DNA of 64,000 nt from the NCBI RefSeq assembly GCF_009865215.1, contig NZ_WWJX01001298.1, forward strand, positions 1 through 64,000, in the 5' to 3' direction. The DNA comes from Streptomyces sp. SID3343. Its GTDB lineage: Bacteria > Actinomycetota > Actinomycetes > Streptomycetales > Streptomycetaceae. The translations under genes were made by a program, and so were the position numbers. Below, in pieces: positions 51,855 through 58,284 of this stretch; positions within the stretch are counted from its first letter, which is position 1; each line of letters begins with the position of its first letter. Below the pieces are notes generated by a model. That model was not told where the DNA came from. It worked only from the letters and a program-made list of their open reading frames with translations, and ran no database searches.

Positions 51855-51962
51855 GTCATCTCCCGAGAGGCAGGGGAAGGGGAGCCCCGGACCGGTAGAG
51901 CGATTCGGTCCGGGGCGGCGAGCGGGATGTGGCGAGGTTTCAGGGGCAAGGTCCGCGAGTGG

Positions 51963-52130
51963 TCAGCGGACGCCCTTGCCCGTGCACAGCGGGCACTTCT
52001 CGCGCCCGGGGATGATCGTGGTGTGGCCGTCGATGGTCCGCACGCACTTGACGCGACGGGTACCGACGCCCTCACACGACGAGCAGCGGCGCGGCGGGAC
52101 CCGCCGGGTGGCGGTGGACGAGGCACTCAC
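51963..52130 (-). CDS. Zinc-knuckle microprotein (CxxCxGxG pair) 1
   Basis: A 55-residue basic protein with two DnaJ-type half-motifs, CSSCEGVG and CPLCTGKG, about 30 residues apart. Four cysteines in two CxxC pairs fit one zinc site. The start is GTG at 52130, overlapping the next small gene's stop as GTGA. No function is known to me. Confidence 0.7.
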   Translation of the reverse strand: MSASSTATRRVPPRRCSSCEGVGTRRVKCVRTIDGHTTIIPGREKCPLCTGKGVR

Positions 52131-52249
52131 CGCTTGCCCGTTCCCTTGCACGTGGGGCAGTTGACGCGCCGGGTGGCGCGGTTGCCACGTCGTCCACCGG
52201 TGATGACGAGGGCACGGCCTTGGCCGCCGCAGTCCGGGCAGTGGGTCAT
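52127..52249 (-). CDS. Zinc-knuckle microprotein 2
   Basis: Only 40 residues: MTHCPDCGGQGRALVITGG, then CPTCKGTGKR. Two CxxCxGxG motifs with a basic linker. The ATG at 52249 has AGGAGA eight bases ahead, which supports translation of so short a frame. Confidence 0.7.
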   Translation of the reverse strand: MTHCPDCGGQGRALVITGGRRGNRATRRVNCPTCKGTGKR

Positions 52250-52338
52250 GATGGTGATCTCCTGATCTCTGAAGAGGGGTTGTGGAGCCCGGGGCGACCG
52301 GCGTTCTTGGTCGGATGGACGGTCGCCCCGGGGCGGAT

Positions 52339-52482
52339 TCAGCGGGTGCGACCGGTGCCGAGGCAGTCGGGGCAGGACCGGGTGCGCTCGTTGCGGCGCA
52401 GGTTGCGTACCGAGCCGGGCATGGTCTCCTTGGCTGCCATGCGGACGCTGCCCTTGCCCTTGCAGTTCGTGCACTTCGCCAT
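52339..52482 (-). CDS. Zinc-knuckle microprotein 3
   Basis: 47 residues: MAKCTNCKGKGSVRMAA, then SCPDCLGTGRTR. Same two-motif plan as its neighbours, with a longer basic linker. The ATG at 52482 follows AAGGAG at a spacing of six. Confidence 0.7.
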   Translation of the reverse strand: MAKCTNCKGKGSVRMAAKETMPGSVRNLRRNERTRSCPDCLGTGRTR

Positions 52483-52516
52483 GGCGATCTCCTTCAGTGG
52501 TGGGATGGTTCGGTCG

Positions 52517-52690
52517 TCAGTTGGTCATGTAGTCGGCCATCGGGCAGCCCCGCGCGTGGACGACGTAGGTGCCGACCTTGTCGCAGTCCTTGCATGCCTG
52601 GGACCACTCGCACCGGGTGCAGGTGAGGCGGATGCCGCCGCCGCAATTGCAGACCGGGCGGGGCTTGCGCGGATAGCGGGAGGCGGTCAA
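52517..52690 (-). CDS. Cys-rich microprotein
   Basis: 57 residues with the pattern CNCGGGIRLTCTRCEWSQAC in its first part followed by KDC and a later GC; eight cysteines in all. The spacing suggests two zinc sites and differs from the DnaJ-like neighbours. The start is TTG at 52690, overlapping the stop of the upstream membrane gene (TTGA). Confidence 0.6.
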   Translation of the reverse strand: MTASRYPRKPRPVCNCGGGIRLTCTRCEWSQACKDCDKVGTYVVHARGCPMADYMTN

Positions 52691-52956
52691 GACGCGATGC
52701 CGATGACGCCGTTGGCCATGCCGCTGATGACGTGATCTGCCGCTTGGGCCAGGGACACGGCGACCGAGGAACCGGCGAGCATGACACCGGCGAGGAAGGC
52801 GATCAGGGCCAGGAACACGGCCCCGCGGCTCTTGGCGAGGAAGTACACGCCCACGGCGAGGATCAAGCCGGAGCCAATCAGGACCGGGCTGCCGCCCGCA
52901 GGAGTGGCGGCCGGGTCGGCGGCGAGGTTGGACGCGGTGATCAGGTGGACGTTCAC
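52687..52956 (-). CDS. Small two-helix membrane protein, Spd-like
   Basis: 89 residues with two membrane helices, PVLIGSGLILAVGVYFLA and AVFLALIAFLAGVMLAG. Small membrane genes at this place in AICEs are spread (Spd) genes that help intramycelial plasmid transfer. The GTG start at 52956 has GGAGGA just ahead. Confidence 0.6.
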   Translation of the reverse strand: MNVHLITASNLAADPAATPAGGSPVLIGSGLILAVGVYFLAKSRGAVFLALIAFLAGVMLAGSSVAVSLAQAADHVISGMANGVIGIAS

Positions 52957-52969
52957 GGATTTCCTCCGG

Positions 52970-53164
52970 TCAGCGGGTCTTGCAGCGGTGGGTGCGGGCG
53001 GCGAGTTCGGCGGCCGGGCGCTGGTCGAACTCGTAGGTGGCGGACCAGCCGCAGTCCTTGGCGGTGCATACGGCGGTGTGGCGGACGATGCCGCGCGCCT
53101 CTCGCCGGGTGCCGACCTGGACCGGGCCGATGCGCTTGACGTCACGGAACTTGCGGATGAACAC
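52970..53164 (-). CDS. Mobile element transfer protein family
   Basis: 64 residues: RKFRDVKRIGPVQVGTRR, HTAVCTAKDCGWSATYEF, AAELAARTHRC. This matches the short family annotated in streptomycete integrating plasmids as mobile element transfer protein, with CxxxxC and a C-terminal Cys as a possible zinc site. Role in transfer is by association. Confidence 0.75.
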   Translation of the reverse strand: MFIRKFRDVKRIGPVQVGTRREARGIVRHTAVCTAKDCGWSATYEFDQRPAAELAARTHRCKTR

Positions 53165-53179
53165 GGGTTGGTCTCCTTG

Positions 53180-53857
53180 TCAGAGTTGGGAGTGGATGGA
53201 GTCGGCCAGGGATTCGGGCACGCTCAGCCGCGCGCGAAGCACGTCTGCGGTGATCGGATCGCCAGTCGTGGTGTGGTGCTGTTCGGCGATGCGCCGGGCG
53301 TGATCCAGCAGGGCCGGGGCGATCCGGACGGCACCGACAGGCAGCGCCGGAGGTTCCGGAACGGCAGCGACAGGCGGGAGTTCGACGTTCGGCGTGTCCG
53401 GGACGACTTCGGCGACCTCTACAGCAGGCGCCGGATCGGGCACGGGTGCGGGTACGGGTTGCGCGTCGGTCGGTTCGTTGCGGTGGGCCAGGAGCGTGCC
53501 GCCGAGGAACGCCACCGCGGGCCATCCGGCGACGATCAGCCGCAGCCACGCGGGAACGTGCTCCAGGTCGAGGAGACCGGCGGTGGCGACGTTCGCCCCG
53601 AGCGAGGCGACCAGGGCCACCAGGAACCACAGCCACGGCCCACCGGTCCCCAGCGACCCGTTCGAGGACTGCGCGATCCGCAGCCGACGCCAGGACGCGA
53701 CCAGGAGCAGATCCACCGAGATCGGGTAGGCCCACGCCTGCCACCCGGACTGGCCCGCCGCCTGGGCGACGTCGTGCAGGTGCGAGAACGAGAGCGCCCC
53801 GGCGATCCCCGCCTGAATCAGCAACGGATCGAACCGCACGCGCAGGACACGGCGCAT
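53180..53857 (-). CDS. DUF2637 membrane protein, SpdB-like
   Basis: A 225-residue protein with the DUF2637 pattern: FDPLLIQAGIAGALSFSHL, WAYPISVDLLLVASWRRLR, then further membrane helices to about residue 125 and a Pro/Ala/Val-rich cytoplasmic tail. The family includes spread proteins of conjugative streptomycete plasmids. ATG at 53857, five bases into the gap after the next zinc-knuckle gene's stop. Confidence 0.75.
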   Translation of the reverse strand: MRRVLRVRFDPLLIQAGIAGALSFSHLHDVAQAAGQSGWQAWAYPISVDLLLVASWRRLRIAQSSNGSLGTGGPWLWFLVALVASLGANVATAGLLDLEHVPAWLRLIVAGWPAVAFLGGTLLAHRNEPTDAQPVPAPVPDPAPAVEVAEVVPDTPNVELPPVAAVPEPPALPVGAVRIAPALLDHARRIAEQHHTTTGDPITADVLRARLSVPESLADSIHSQL

Positions 53858-53861
53858 CGGT

Positions 53862-54044
53862 TCACGCCCTCTTCGCGATGGATTCGACGCACGTCCCGAA
53901 GCAGGCCAGGCACATGCCGTCCTGCTTGCCGACCGCACGGCGCTTGGAGCCCCGGCCGACGTACACGGTCGCGGGGACGACACCGGTGCCGTTGCACACC
54001 GGGCACTTGCGGACCTTCGGACGCCGGGGGGCCATCGTGATCAC
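53862..54044 (-). CDS. Zinc-knuckle microprotein 4
   Basis: 60 residues with CPVCNGTG near residue 14 and CLACFGTC near residue 45, again two DnaJ-like half-motifs, the second slightly degenerate. Starts with GTG at 54044 overlapping the upstream stop (GTGA); an ATG at 54035 is an alternative. Confidence 0.65.
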   Translation of the reverse strand: MITMAPRRPKVRKCPVCNGTGVVPATVYVGRGSKRRAVGKQDGMCLACFGTCVESIAKRA

Positions 54045-54247
54045 CGGCCGTTCGAGCGGTCGGCCTTGGCGCGAGCCGCCTTGGCGACCCGGGCCGCCTC
54101 CCGGTCCCCGGGGTGCGCGGCGGCGATCCCTTCCAGCAGTTCGGCCTTGCGGGAGGCGAGCACGGCCGGGTCGCCGCCGGACTTCTGGTTGTCGCGCACT
54201 TCCTTGAGGAACGAGGAGATCTCCTTGGCGGACGGTCCACGAGGCAT
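54041..54247 (-). CDS. Small charged helical protein
   Basis: 68 residues, largely helical and charged: SAKEISSFLKEVRDNQKSGG, then ASRKAELLEGIAAAHPG. No known family. It sits between the transfer ATPase and zinc-knuckle 4 in the same transcript. Confidence 0.6.
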   Translation of the reverse strand: MPRGPSAKEISSFLKEVRDNQKSGGDPAVLASRKAELLEGIAAAHPGDREAARVAKAARAKADRSNGR

Positions 54248-54330
54248 GGTTCTTATCCCTTCGGATTCGAGGCATGGCGGTGGTAAGGACTTGGCGCGAA
54301 GCGGTCGCGCCGACCGTGATCAACAGGTGG

Positions 54331-55692
54331 CTACGGGGCCTTCACGGTGGCCGGTACCGGAGTGGCCGCCAGGGTCACCGACGGAGCGAACGGTGCCAGC
54401 GAGGGCATGTCCGGGACCATGTGCGCGTACTCGACACAGGCCCACGAGACGTCGGCCAAGTCGTGCTCCGGAGTGCGGATGTGGGTCCACCCACCCGAGG
54501 TGTCCGCAGCGACGGCCGTTCCCGGACGGTCCGCGTGGATCGCCGTTGCCGCCATCACGGCGTCGTCACCGATGTCCGCGAGCGCCATCCGCGCCGAAGC
54601 TTCGTCGTTCACGCGATGACACACCCGACCGGTGAGTTGGGCCCGGAGCATGGTCGCGCCGTTGCCCAGTTCAGCGCCGAACCGTTGCCCGCACGCCTCC
54701 AGGTAGATCCCCGCCGCGCGGCCGAGCTGCGCGAGACGGATCAACGCGTTGACGATGCGTTGGCGACGCTTTTCCTCCTCCTTGCCACCGGCCGTCAGGA
54801 AGAGTTCGGCGATCTCGTCGAGCAACAGCACGATCGGCGGAGGCCGTTCGTCCTTCGGCAGACCCCAGATGTCGGAGGTGATCTCCGCGTCTTCGTCGTC
54901 CAGGGAGAGGCCCTGTGAGCGGCGGATCAAGAGGTAACGGTCCTCCATCTCGTCAACGAGGACGTTCAGGAGGTTTTCCGCCAGATCGGGATCGGTGGCC
55001 AGCGCGGACAGGCGCGGGGCGAACGGGGCCAGTTCCACGCCCCACTTGCAGTCGATGCCCACCAGCGCGACCGGTTGCGGCGCGATGCCGCGGACGAGCG
55101 CCCGCTGATACATCGACTTGCCCGACTGTGTCGCGCCGAGCACCAGTTCGTGAGGCACCGATCGGAAGTCCCGCACGTGCGGTAGACCGTCGATGCGCAG
55201 CGCGATCGGCACCCGAAGGAAGTCGCTACGGACGCGAGGCATGCGCACGTCCTTGAGGACGTCCCGGCCGAGGACGCGCAGTTCCACCCAGCCGGATTCG
55301 ACCGAGCGCACATGCACCGCCTGAACACCCCACGCGTGGCGCAGCCGATCCGAAGCCGCGGTGAAGTCGGACGGGTCCTGCCCCGGGCGCATCCGCAACC
55401 GGATCGTGAACCCGCCCGTGTTCGGCCGCAGCCGTCCCCGACGAGGCGTCGCCGGCACCGGGGACGTATTCCGCAACCGAGCGGACGCCCGAGCCCGACG
55501 CGAAGGAGTCGCCGTCAACCCGCACGAGTCCATGACGTCCCGGTAGGTCAGGTGCATCCGCGCCACCGTCGTCGGCAGACCGATCACCGACCAGTGCACG
55601 GCCGGGAAGCGGTGACGAGCCAGGCGCGCGCCCCCGACCACCGCGGCGGCCGGACCACCCACTCCCACCACGGCCGTCAGCAGCTCAGACAC
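54331..55692 (-). CDS. FtsK/SpoIIIE-type DNA transfer ATPase of element 1
   Basis: A 453-residue Tra protein. Walker A is GATQSGKS, Walker B is IVLLLDEIAEL, and RAAGIYLEACGQR follows. The N-terminal part has only a short hydrophobic stretch, so membrane anchoring is weaker than in FtsK. TraB-type proteins of this group move double-stranded plasmid DNA between hyphae. It ends 84 bp upstream of the next gene. Confidence 0.9.
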   Translation of the reverse strand: MSELLTAVVGVGGPAAAVVGGARLARHRFPAVHWSVIGLPTTVARMHLTYRDVMDSCGLTATPSRRARASARLRNTSPVPATPRRGRLRPNTGGFTIRLRMRPGQDPSDFTAASDRLRHAWGVQAVHVRSVESGWVELRVLGRDVLKDVRMPRVRSDFLRVPIALRIDGLPHVRDFRSVPHELVLGATQSGKSMYQRALVRGIAPQPVALVGIDCKWGVELAPFAPRLSALATDPDLAENLLNVLVDEMEDRYLLIRRSQGLSLDDEDAEITSDIWGLPKDERPPPIVLLLDEIAELFLTAGGKEEEKRRQRIVNALIRLAQLGRAAGIYLEACGQRFGAELGNGATMLRAQLTGRVCHRVNDEASARMALADIGDDAVMAATAIHADRPGTAVAADTSGGWTHIRTPEHDLADVSWACVEYAHMVPDMPSLAPFAPSVTLAATPVPATVKAP

Positions 55693-55696
55693 GAGG

Positions 55697-56029
55697 TCAG
55701 CCCGCCAGCGAGGTGACGGCTACCGCGCGGAACGCGATCCCGTGTCGCTTCTGGCCGTTGAACTCGTTCTCCCACGGCCGCGCGACCAGGCCCGTCAACG
55801 CCACCGGCATACCCAGCTTCAGGCCCTCCGGGATACCCGGCGCCGGCACCGACAACTGAAGGACGCTCGCCTCACCGTTCAGGATGAACGTCACCGACAG
55901 CGTCATCATCTCCGCACCCGAGTCGAGATCCTTCGCGATCTCACCCGTCTTGCGGTCCTTCACCTTCACCTCGGGCAGCACGGCCATCATCGCCATCGCA
56001 CCCTGCGTGTCCACCGGGATCGAGCGCAT
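55697..56029 (-). CDS. SCO3933-type regulatory protein
   Basis: A 110-residue protein starting MRSIPVDTQGAMAMMAVLP with PEVKVKDRKTGEIAKDL and ending HGIAFRAVAVTSL. The order resembles the SCO3933 family of AICE regulators as I recall it. It is first in the operon that runs through tra to int, so it may act as Pra does in pSAM2. GAGGAG lies five bases before the ATG. Confidence 0.7.
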   Translation of the reverse strand: MRSIPVDTQGAMAMMAVLPEVKVKDRKTGEIAKDLDSGAEMMTLSVTFILNGEASVLQLSVPAPGIPEGLKLGMPVALTGLVARPWENEFNGQKRHGIAFRAVAVTSLAG

Positions 56030-56061
56030 TCAAGCTCCTCTGTAGGTGCCAAGCTCCTGCA

Positions 56062-56111
56062 CTCATGTACATGAGCCATACGGAGAGAATGACGGACTCA
56101 TGTACATGAGT
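56062..56111. promoter_or_regulatory. Tandem operators of element 1
   Basis: Two copies of the palindrome CTCATGTACATGAG at 56062-56075 and 56097-56110; the second extends to a 16-bp palindrome with flanking A and T. Start-to-start spacing is 35 bp. A degenerate third copy (12 of 14) lies at 56953-56966, across the NUDIX start. The GntR gene next to them is the obvious candidate binder. Confidence 0.8.
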
Positions 56112-56114
56112 CAA
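56086..56114 (-). promoter_or_regulatory. Promoter of the element 1 transfer operon
   Basis: On the minus strand, TTGACT (56114-56109), a 17-base spacer and CATTCT (56091-56086). The upstream operator covers the -35 edge and spacer, and the other lies just past the -10, about where transcription would start. Confidence 0.65.
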
Positions 56115-56152
56115 CCTCTTCTACAGAAGATCTTCTGCTGGGACGTCCTGTC

Positions 56153-56932
56153 CTAGTCGCCGGCCGGGATCCGGTAGTCCAAAACGAACTTGTCCGCAGC
56201 CATCAACGTGTCGCAGACCTCGACCACTCGGCCCTCATCGGTCACCGCGTTGCGGACGAGATGAAGCACCGGAGCTCCCGGGCTCAGGCCGAGAAGACTC
56301 GTCTCCTGCTTGCTCGCGAGCCGGGCCACGACCGTCTCTGTGTACTCCGCCAGGATGTGCCCATGCTCTTCCAGTCGGGCATAGATGCCACCACCGCCCG
56401 GATTCTCGGCGAACAGTTCCGGGATGTCCTTTGCCACGTCCCACGGCAAGTAGGACGAAGCAACCTCGGTCGGAACACCGTCCGTGAAGTAGAGGCGACG
56501 TCGCTCCAGGACCTGATCCCCGACAGTGACACCCAAGCGGTCTGCCGCATCGGCCGGCGCTTCGGTAGGCCCGATGTACAGCACGTTCACCGAGGGCACG
56601 CCGCCCGCTTGCTCCGTCTCAGCGATGTAGGCAGCTTTGCCGGCTTTCCGATGAGACCGCCTAAAGCGATCGGACGACTTCCTCTTGACCGGCGGTTTTG
56701 CCTTCACGAAGGATCCGCGGCCATGGTGCGTCTCGATCAAGTCGGATGTTCTGAGTTCCGCGACAGCCTTGCGGACGGTCCCACCGGAAACGCCGTATCG
56801 CCCGACTAGGTCCGTCTCACTCGGGAGCAGTTCTCCAGCCTTCAGAATTCCTGTACGGATCTGCTGTGCAAGATCATCGGCGATCTGCACGTACCTCGGC
56901 ACGCTGACTCCGCGCGTGGTCTCACTCCTCAT
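56153..56932 (-). CDS. GntR-family repressor with UTRA domain (KorSA-like)
   Basis: A 259-residue regulator: N-terminal winged helix YVQIADDLAQQIRTGILKAG with LPSETDLVGRYGVSGGTVRK, and a C-terminal UTRA ligand domain (residues about 110-250, VLERRRLYFTDGVPTEVASS). In pSAM2 the homologue KorSA represses pra and so keeps the element integrated. Start ATG at 56932, divergent from the NUDIX gene by 17 bp. Confidence 0.88.
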   Translation of the reverse strand: MRSETTRGVSVPRYVQIADDLAQQIRTGILKAGELLPSETDLVGRYGVSGGTVRKAVAELRTSDLIETHHGRGSFVKAKPPVKRKSSDRFRRSHRKAGKAAYIAETEQAGGVPSVNVLYIGPTEAPADAADRLGVTVGDQVLERRRLYFTDGVPTEVASSYLPWDVAKDIPELFAENPGGGGIYARLEEHGHILAEYTETVVARLASKQETSLLGLSPGAPVLHLVRNAVTDEGRVVEVCDTLMAADKFVLDYRIPAGD

Positions 56933-56949
56933 ACCGGGTTGAGCCTCCT

Positions 56950-57411
56950 ATGCTCCTCTACATGAGTAACGGTACCGAGCAGGAGCAGTCAACGCCGCGC
57001 CACTCTGTGTCAGTCGCCGGCGCAGTCGTTCGTGCGGACGGAAAGCTCCTGATGATTCGTCGCCGAGACAACGGTCGTTGGGAGCCGCCGGGTGGCGTCC
57101 TTGAGCTTGAGGAGACGGTCGAGGCAGGTGTTGAGCGGGAGATCTTGGAGGAGACCGGCGTATCCGTCGAGGTCGAGCGCCTGACAGGTGTGTATAAGAA
57201 CATGCCCCGCGGCATCGTCGCCCTGTTCTTCCGCTGCCGCCCCGTCGAGGGGGAGGCTGCCCCGACGGAGGAAAGCAGCCAGGTCACGTGGATGACGCCA
57301 GACGAAGCGGCCACGCACATGAACGAGGCATATGCCGTCCGAGTCTTGGATGCCCTGGACGACAGCACCGGGCCACATGTGCGAGCTCATGACGGACGCG
57401 TCCTCGTGTAG
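56950..57411 (+). CDS. NUDIX hydrolase, Pif-like immunity candidate
   Basis: A 153-residue protein with an intact NUDIX box, GGVLELEETVEAGVEREILE followed by ETG. In pSAM2 the NUDIX protein Pif blocks redundant transfer between cells that already carry the element, so this is a candidate immunity gene. ATG at 56950 or at 56962; neither has a ribosome binding site, and a degenerate operator copy spans them, which fits a leaderless, repressor-controlled transcript. Confidence 0.8.
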   Translation: MLLYMSNGTEQEQSTPRHSVSVAGAVVRADGKLLMIRRRDNGRWEPPGGVLELEETVEAGVEREILEETGVSVEVERLTGVYKNMPRGIVALFFRCRPVEGEAAPTEESSQVTWMTPDEAATHMNEAYAVRVLDALDDSTGPHVRAHDGRVLV

Positions 57412-57447
57412 GACAGGGCTGGTTCAAACTTTCCCTACGTCTTCAAG

Positions 57448-57472
57448 GCGCCCCGCGCACGGCGCGGGGCGC
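57448..57472 (+). terminator. Terminator of the NUDIX gene
   Basis: An 11-bp perfect G/C stem GCGCCCCGCGC/GCGCGGGGCGC with an ACG loop, 36 bp past the NUDIX stop. Confidence 0.8.
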
Positions 57473-57743
57473 GCGTCCCGGAGCCCGGCCGCCGCTCCAG
57501 CCTTCGGCGAGCGTCGGCCGACTCCGAACGCGCGCCTGCCGAGCTCGGCGCGAGACGGGGAGAACCAGGACCGAGGCCCCGCCGCCGGATGGGCACCGCG
57601 TGTTGCGGTTCACCCCATGCCTCCGGCGGGCCAACTGCCGAGGGGAGGGGCATCGCGTGGACCCTGCGGCCGGGTGGGACCACCGTCTCTCGTCTGGTGG
57701 CTCCGCCCCTCGTTGACGGCACCGGAGGTCAGCACACCCGGCA

Positions 57744-57782
57744 CCCGGAATCAAATCCCAAGAGCGGGGATTTGACACCGGG
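57744..57782. other. Extended hairpin near the right end of element 1
   Basis: Inner stem TCAAATCCC/GGGATTTGA (7-base loop), then a 2-base internal loop, then outer stem CCCGG/CCGGG. The AT-containing inner stem stands out from the surrounding GC. It may be a replication or transfer structure. Confidence 0.5.
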
Positions 57783-57907
57783 CACCGTGCGCGCTGCTGC
57801 GAGGCATGCCGACAACGAGGGACTCCACCACCAGACACCCCGGCCATGCGGCCGGGGCCGCGACTCCAAACGACACCCCCGGCTTGCGGATCGCAAGGAG
57901 CCCCGCT

Positions 57908-57926
57908 GTGGACAATGCGTGGACAG
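57908..57926. repeat. Candidate arm-type integrase site, right
   Basis: GTGGACAATGCGTGGACAG, direct partner of 48,249-48,267 with two mismatches, ending 60 bp before the right attachment repeat. Confidence 0.5.
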
Positions 57927-57986
57927 ACCGCAGCGAAAAACGACGGCACGAGGCCGTGACCAGCGCAAACACGGGAAACAGATCGT

Positions 57987-58034
57987 GCCTCCGGAGCCGT
58001 GTGCGCAGGTTCGAATCCTGCCAGGGGCACACAG
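57987..58034. repeat. Middle attachment site between the two elements
   Basis: Perfect 48-base copy of the tRNA-Arg 3' half. It is attR of element 1 and at the same time attL of element 2. The upstream tRNA half is absent here, so this is not a functional tRNA. Confidence 0.95.
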
Positions 58035-58152
58035 AGTCAACATCCTCAGCAGCCACGAAGCCTCGTGAGCTGCTGTTTTTGTTTTCCGGCTCTTTTCCCT
58101 CGTGACTCCGTGTGTCACCGCGCGCAGGTGGGTGCAGGCGTAGGACGACCCA

Positions 58153-58171
58153 CGCGTAATCAGCGCGTAAT
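58153..58171. repeat. Paired CGCGTAAT units near the element 2 end
   Basis: Two direct copies of CGCGTAAT (58153-58160, 58164-58171), 11 bp apart, about 120 bp inside the attachment repeat. They occupy the place of the arm sites of element 1 but have a different sequence. Confidence 0.4.
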
Positions 58172-58241
58172 GATCTTGGAGACGTTTCCGCAGGTCACAG
58201 TACGTCTTTGCCGTACGCACGGCGTGACCCGGACACGACGA

Positions 58242-58265
58242 AAGCCCCGAAGCGATCCGGGGCTT
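58242..58265 (-). terminator. Terminator after the element 2 integrase
   Basis: An 8-bp stem AAGCCCCG/CGGGGCTT with an 8-base loop, 20 bp past the integrase stop. Confidence 0.7.
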
Positions 58266-58284
58266 CCTGCCGTCTGACGGTTGC

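Larger units (their letters stand above)
48099..57986. mobile_element. AICE element 1, integrated in tRNA-Arg
   Basis: A 9.9-kb pSAM2-like actinomycete integrative and conjugative element. Bounds are 48-bp perfect direct repeats at 48,099-48,146 and 57,987-58,034. Content in transcription order (minus strand): GntR repressor, SCO3933-type regulator, FtsK-type transfer ATPase, a string of small Spd-like and zinc-knuckle genes, GGDEF protein, RepSA-type initiator, excisionase, integrase. A Pif-like NUDIX gene is on the plus strand. Every key gene appears intact, so excision, rolling-circle replication and conjugation are plausible. Confidence 0.92.
57412..57986. other. Structured non-coding end of element 1
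   Basis: 575 bp between the NUDIX gene and the right attachment site. It holds two strong hairpins and a candidate arm site. Frames here show no protein pattern; those that cross the attachment repeat are translations of the tRNA. It may contain the transfer locus or a single-strand origin. Confidence 0.5.

Noticed and set aside
57987-58034. A second tRNA-Arg gene
   Set aside because: Only the 3' half is present; the acceptor 5' strand and D arm are missing.
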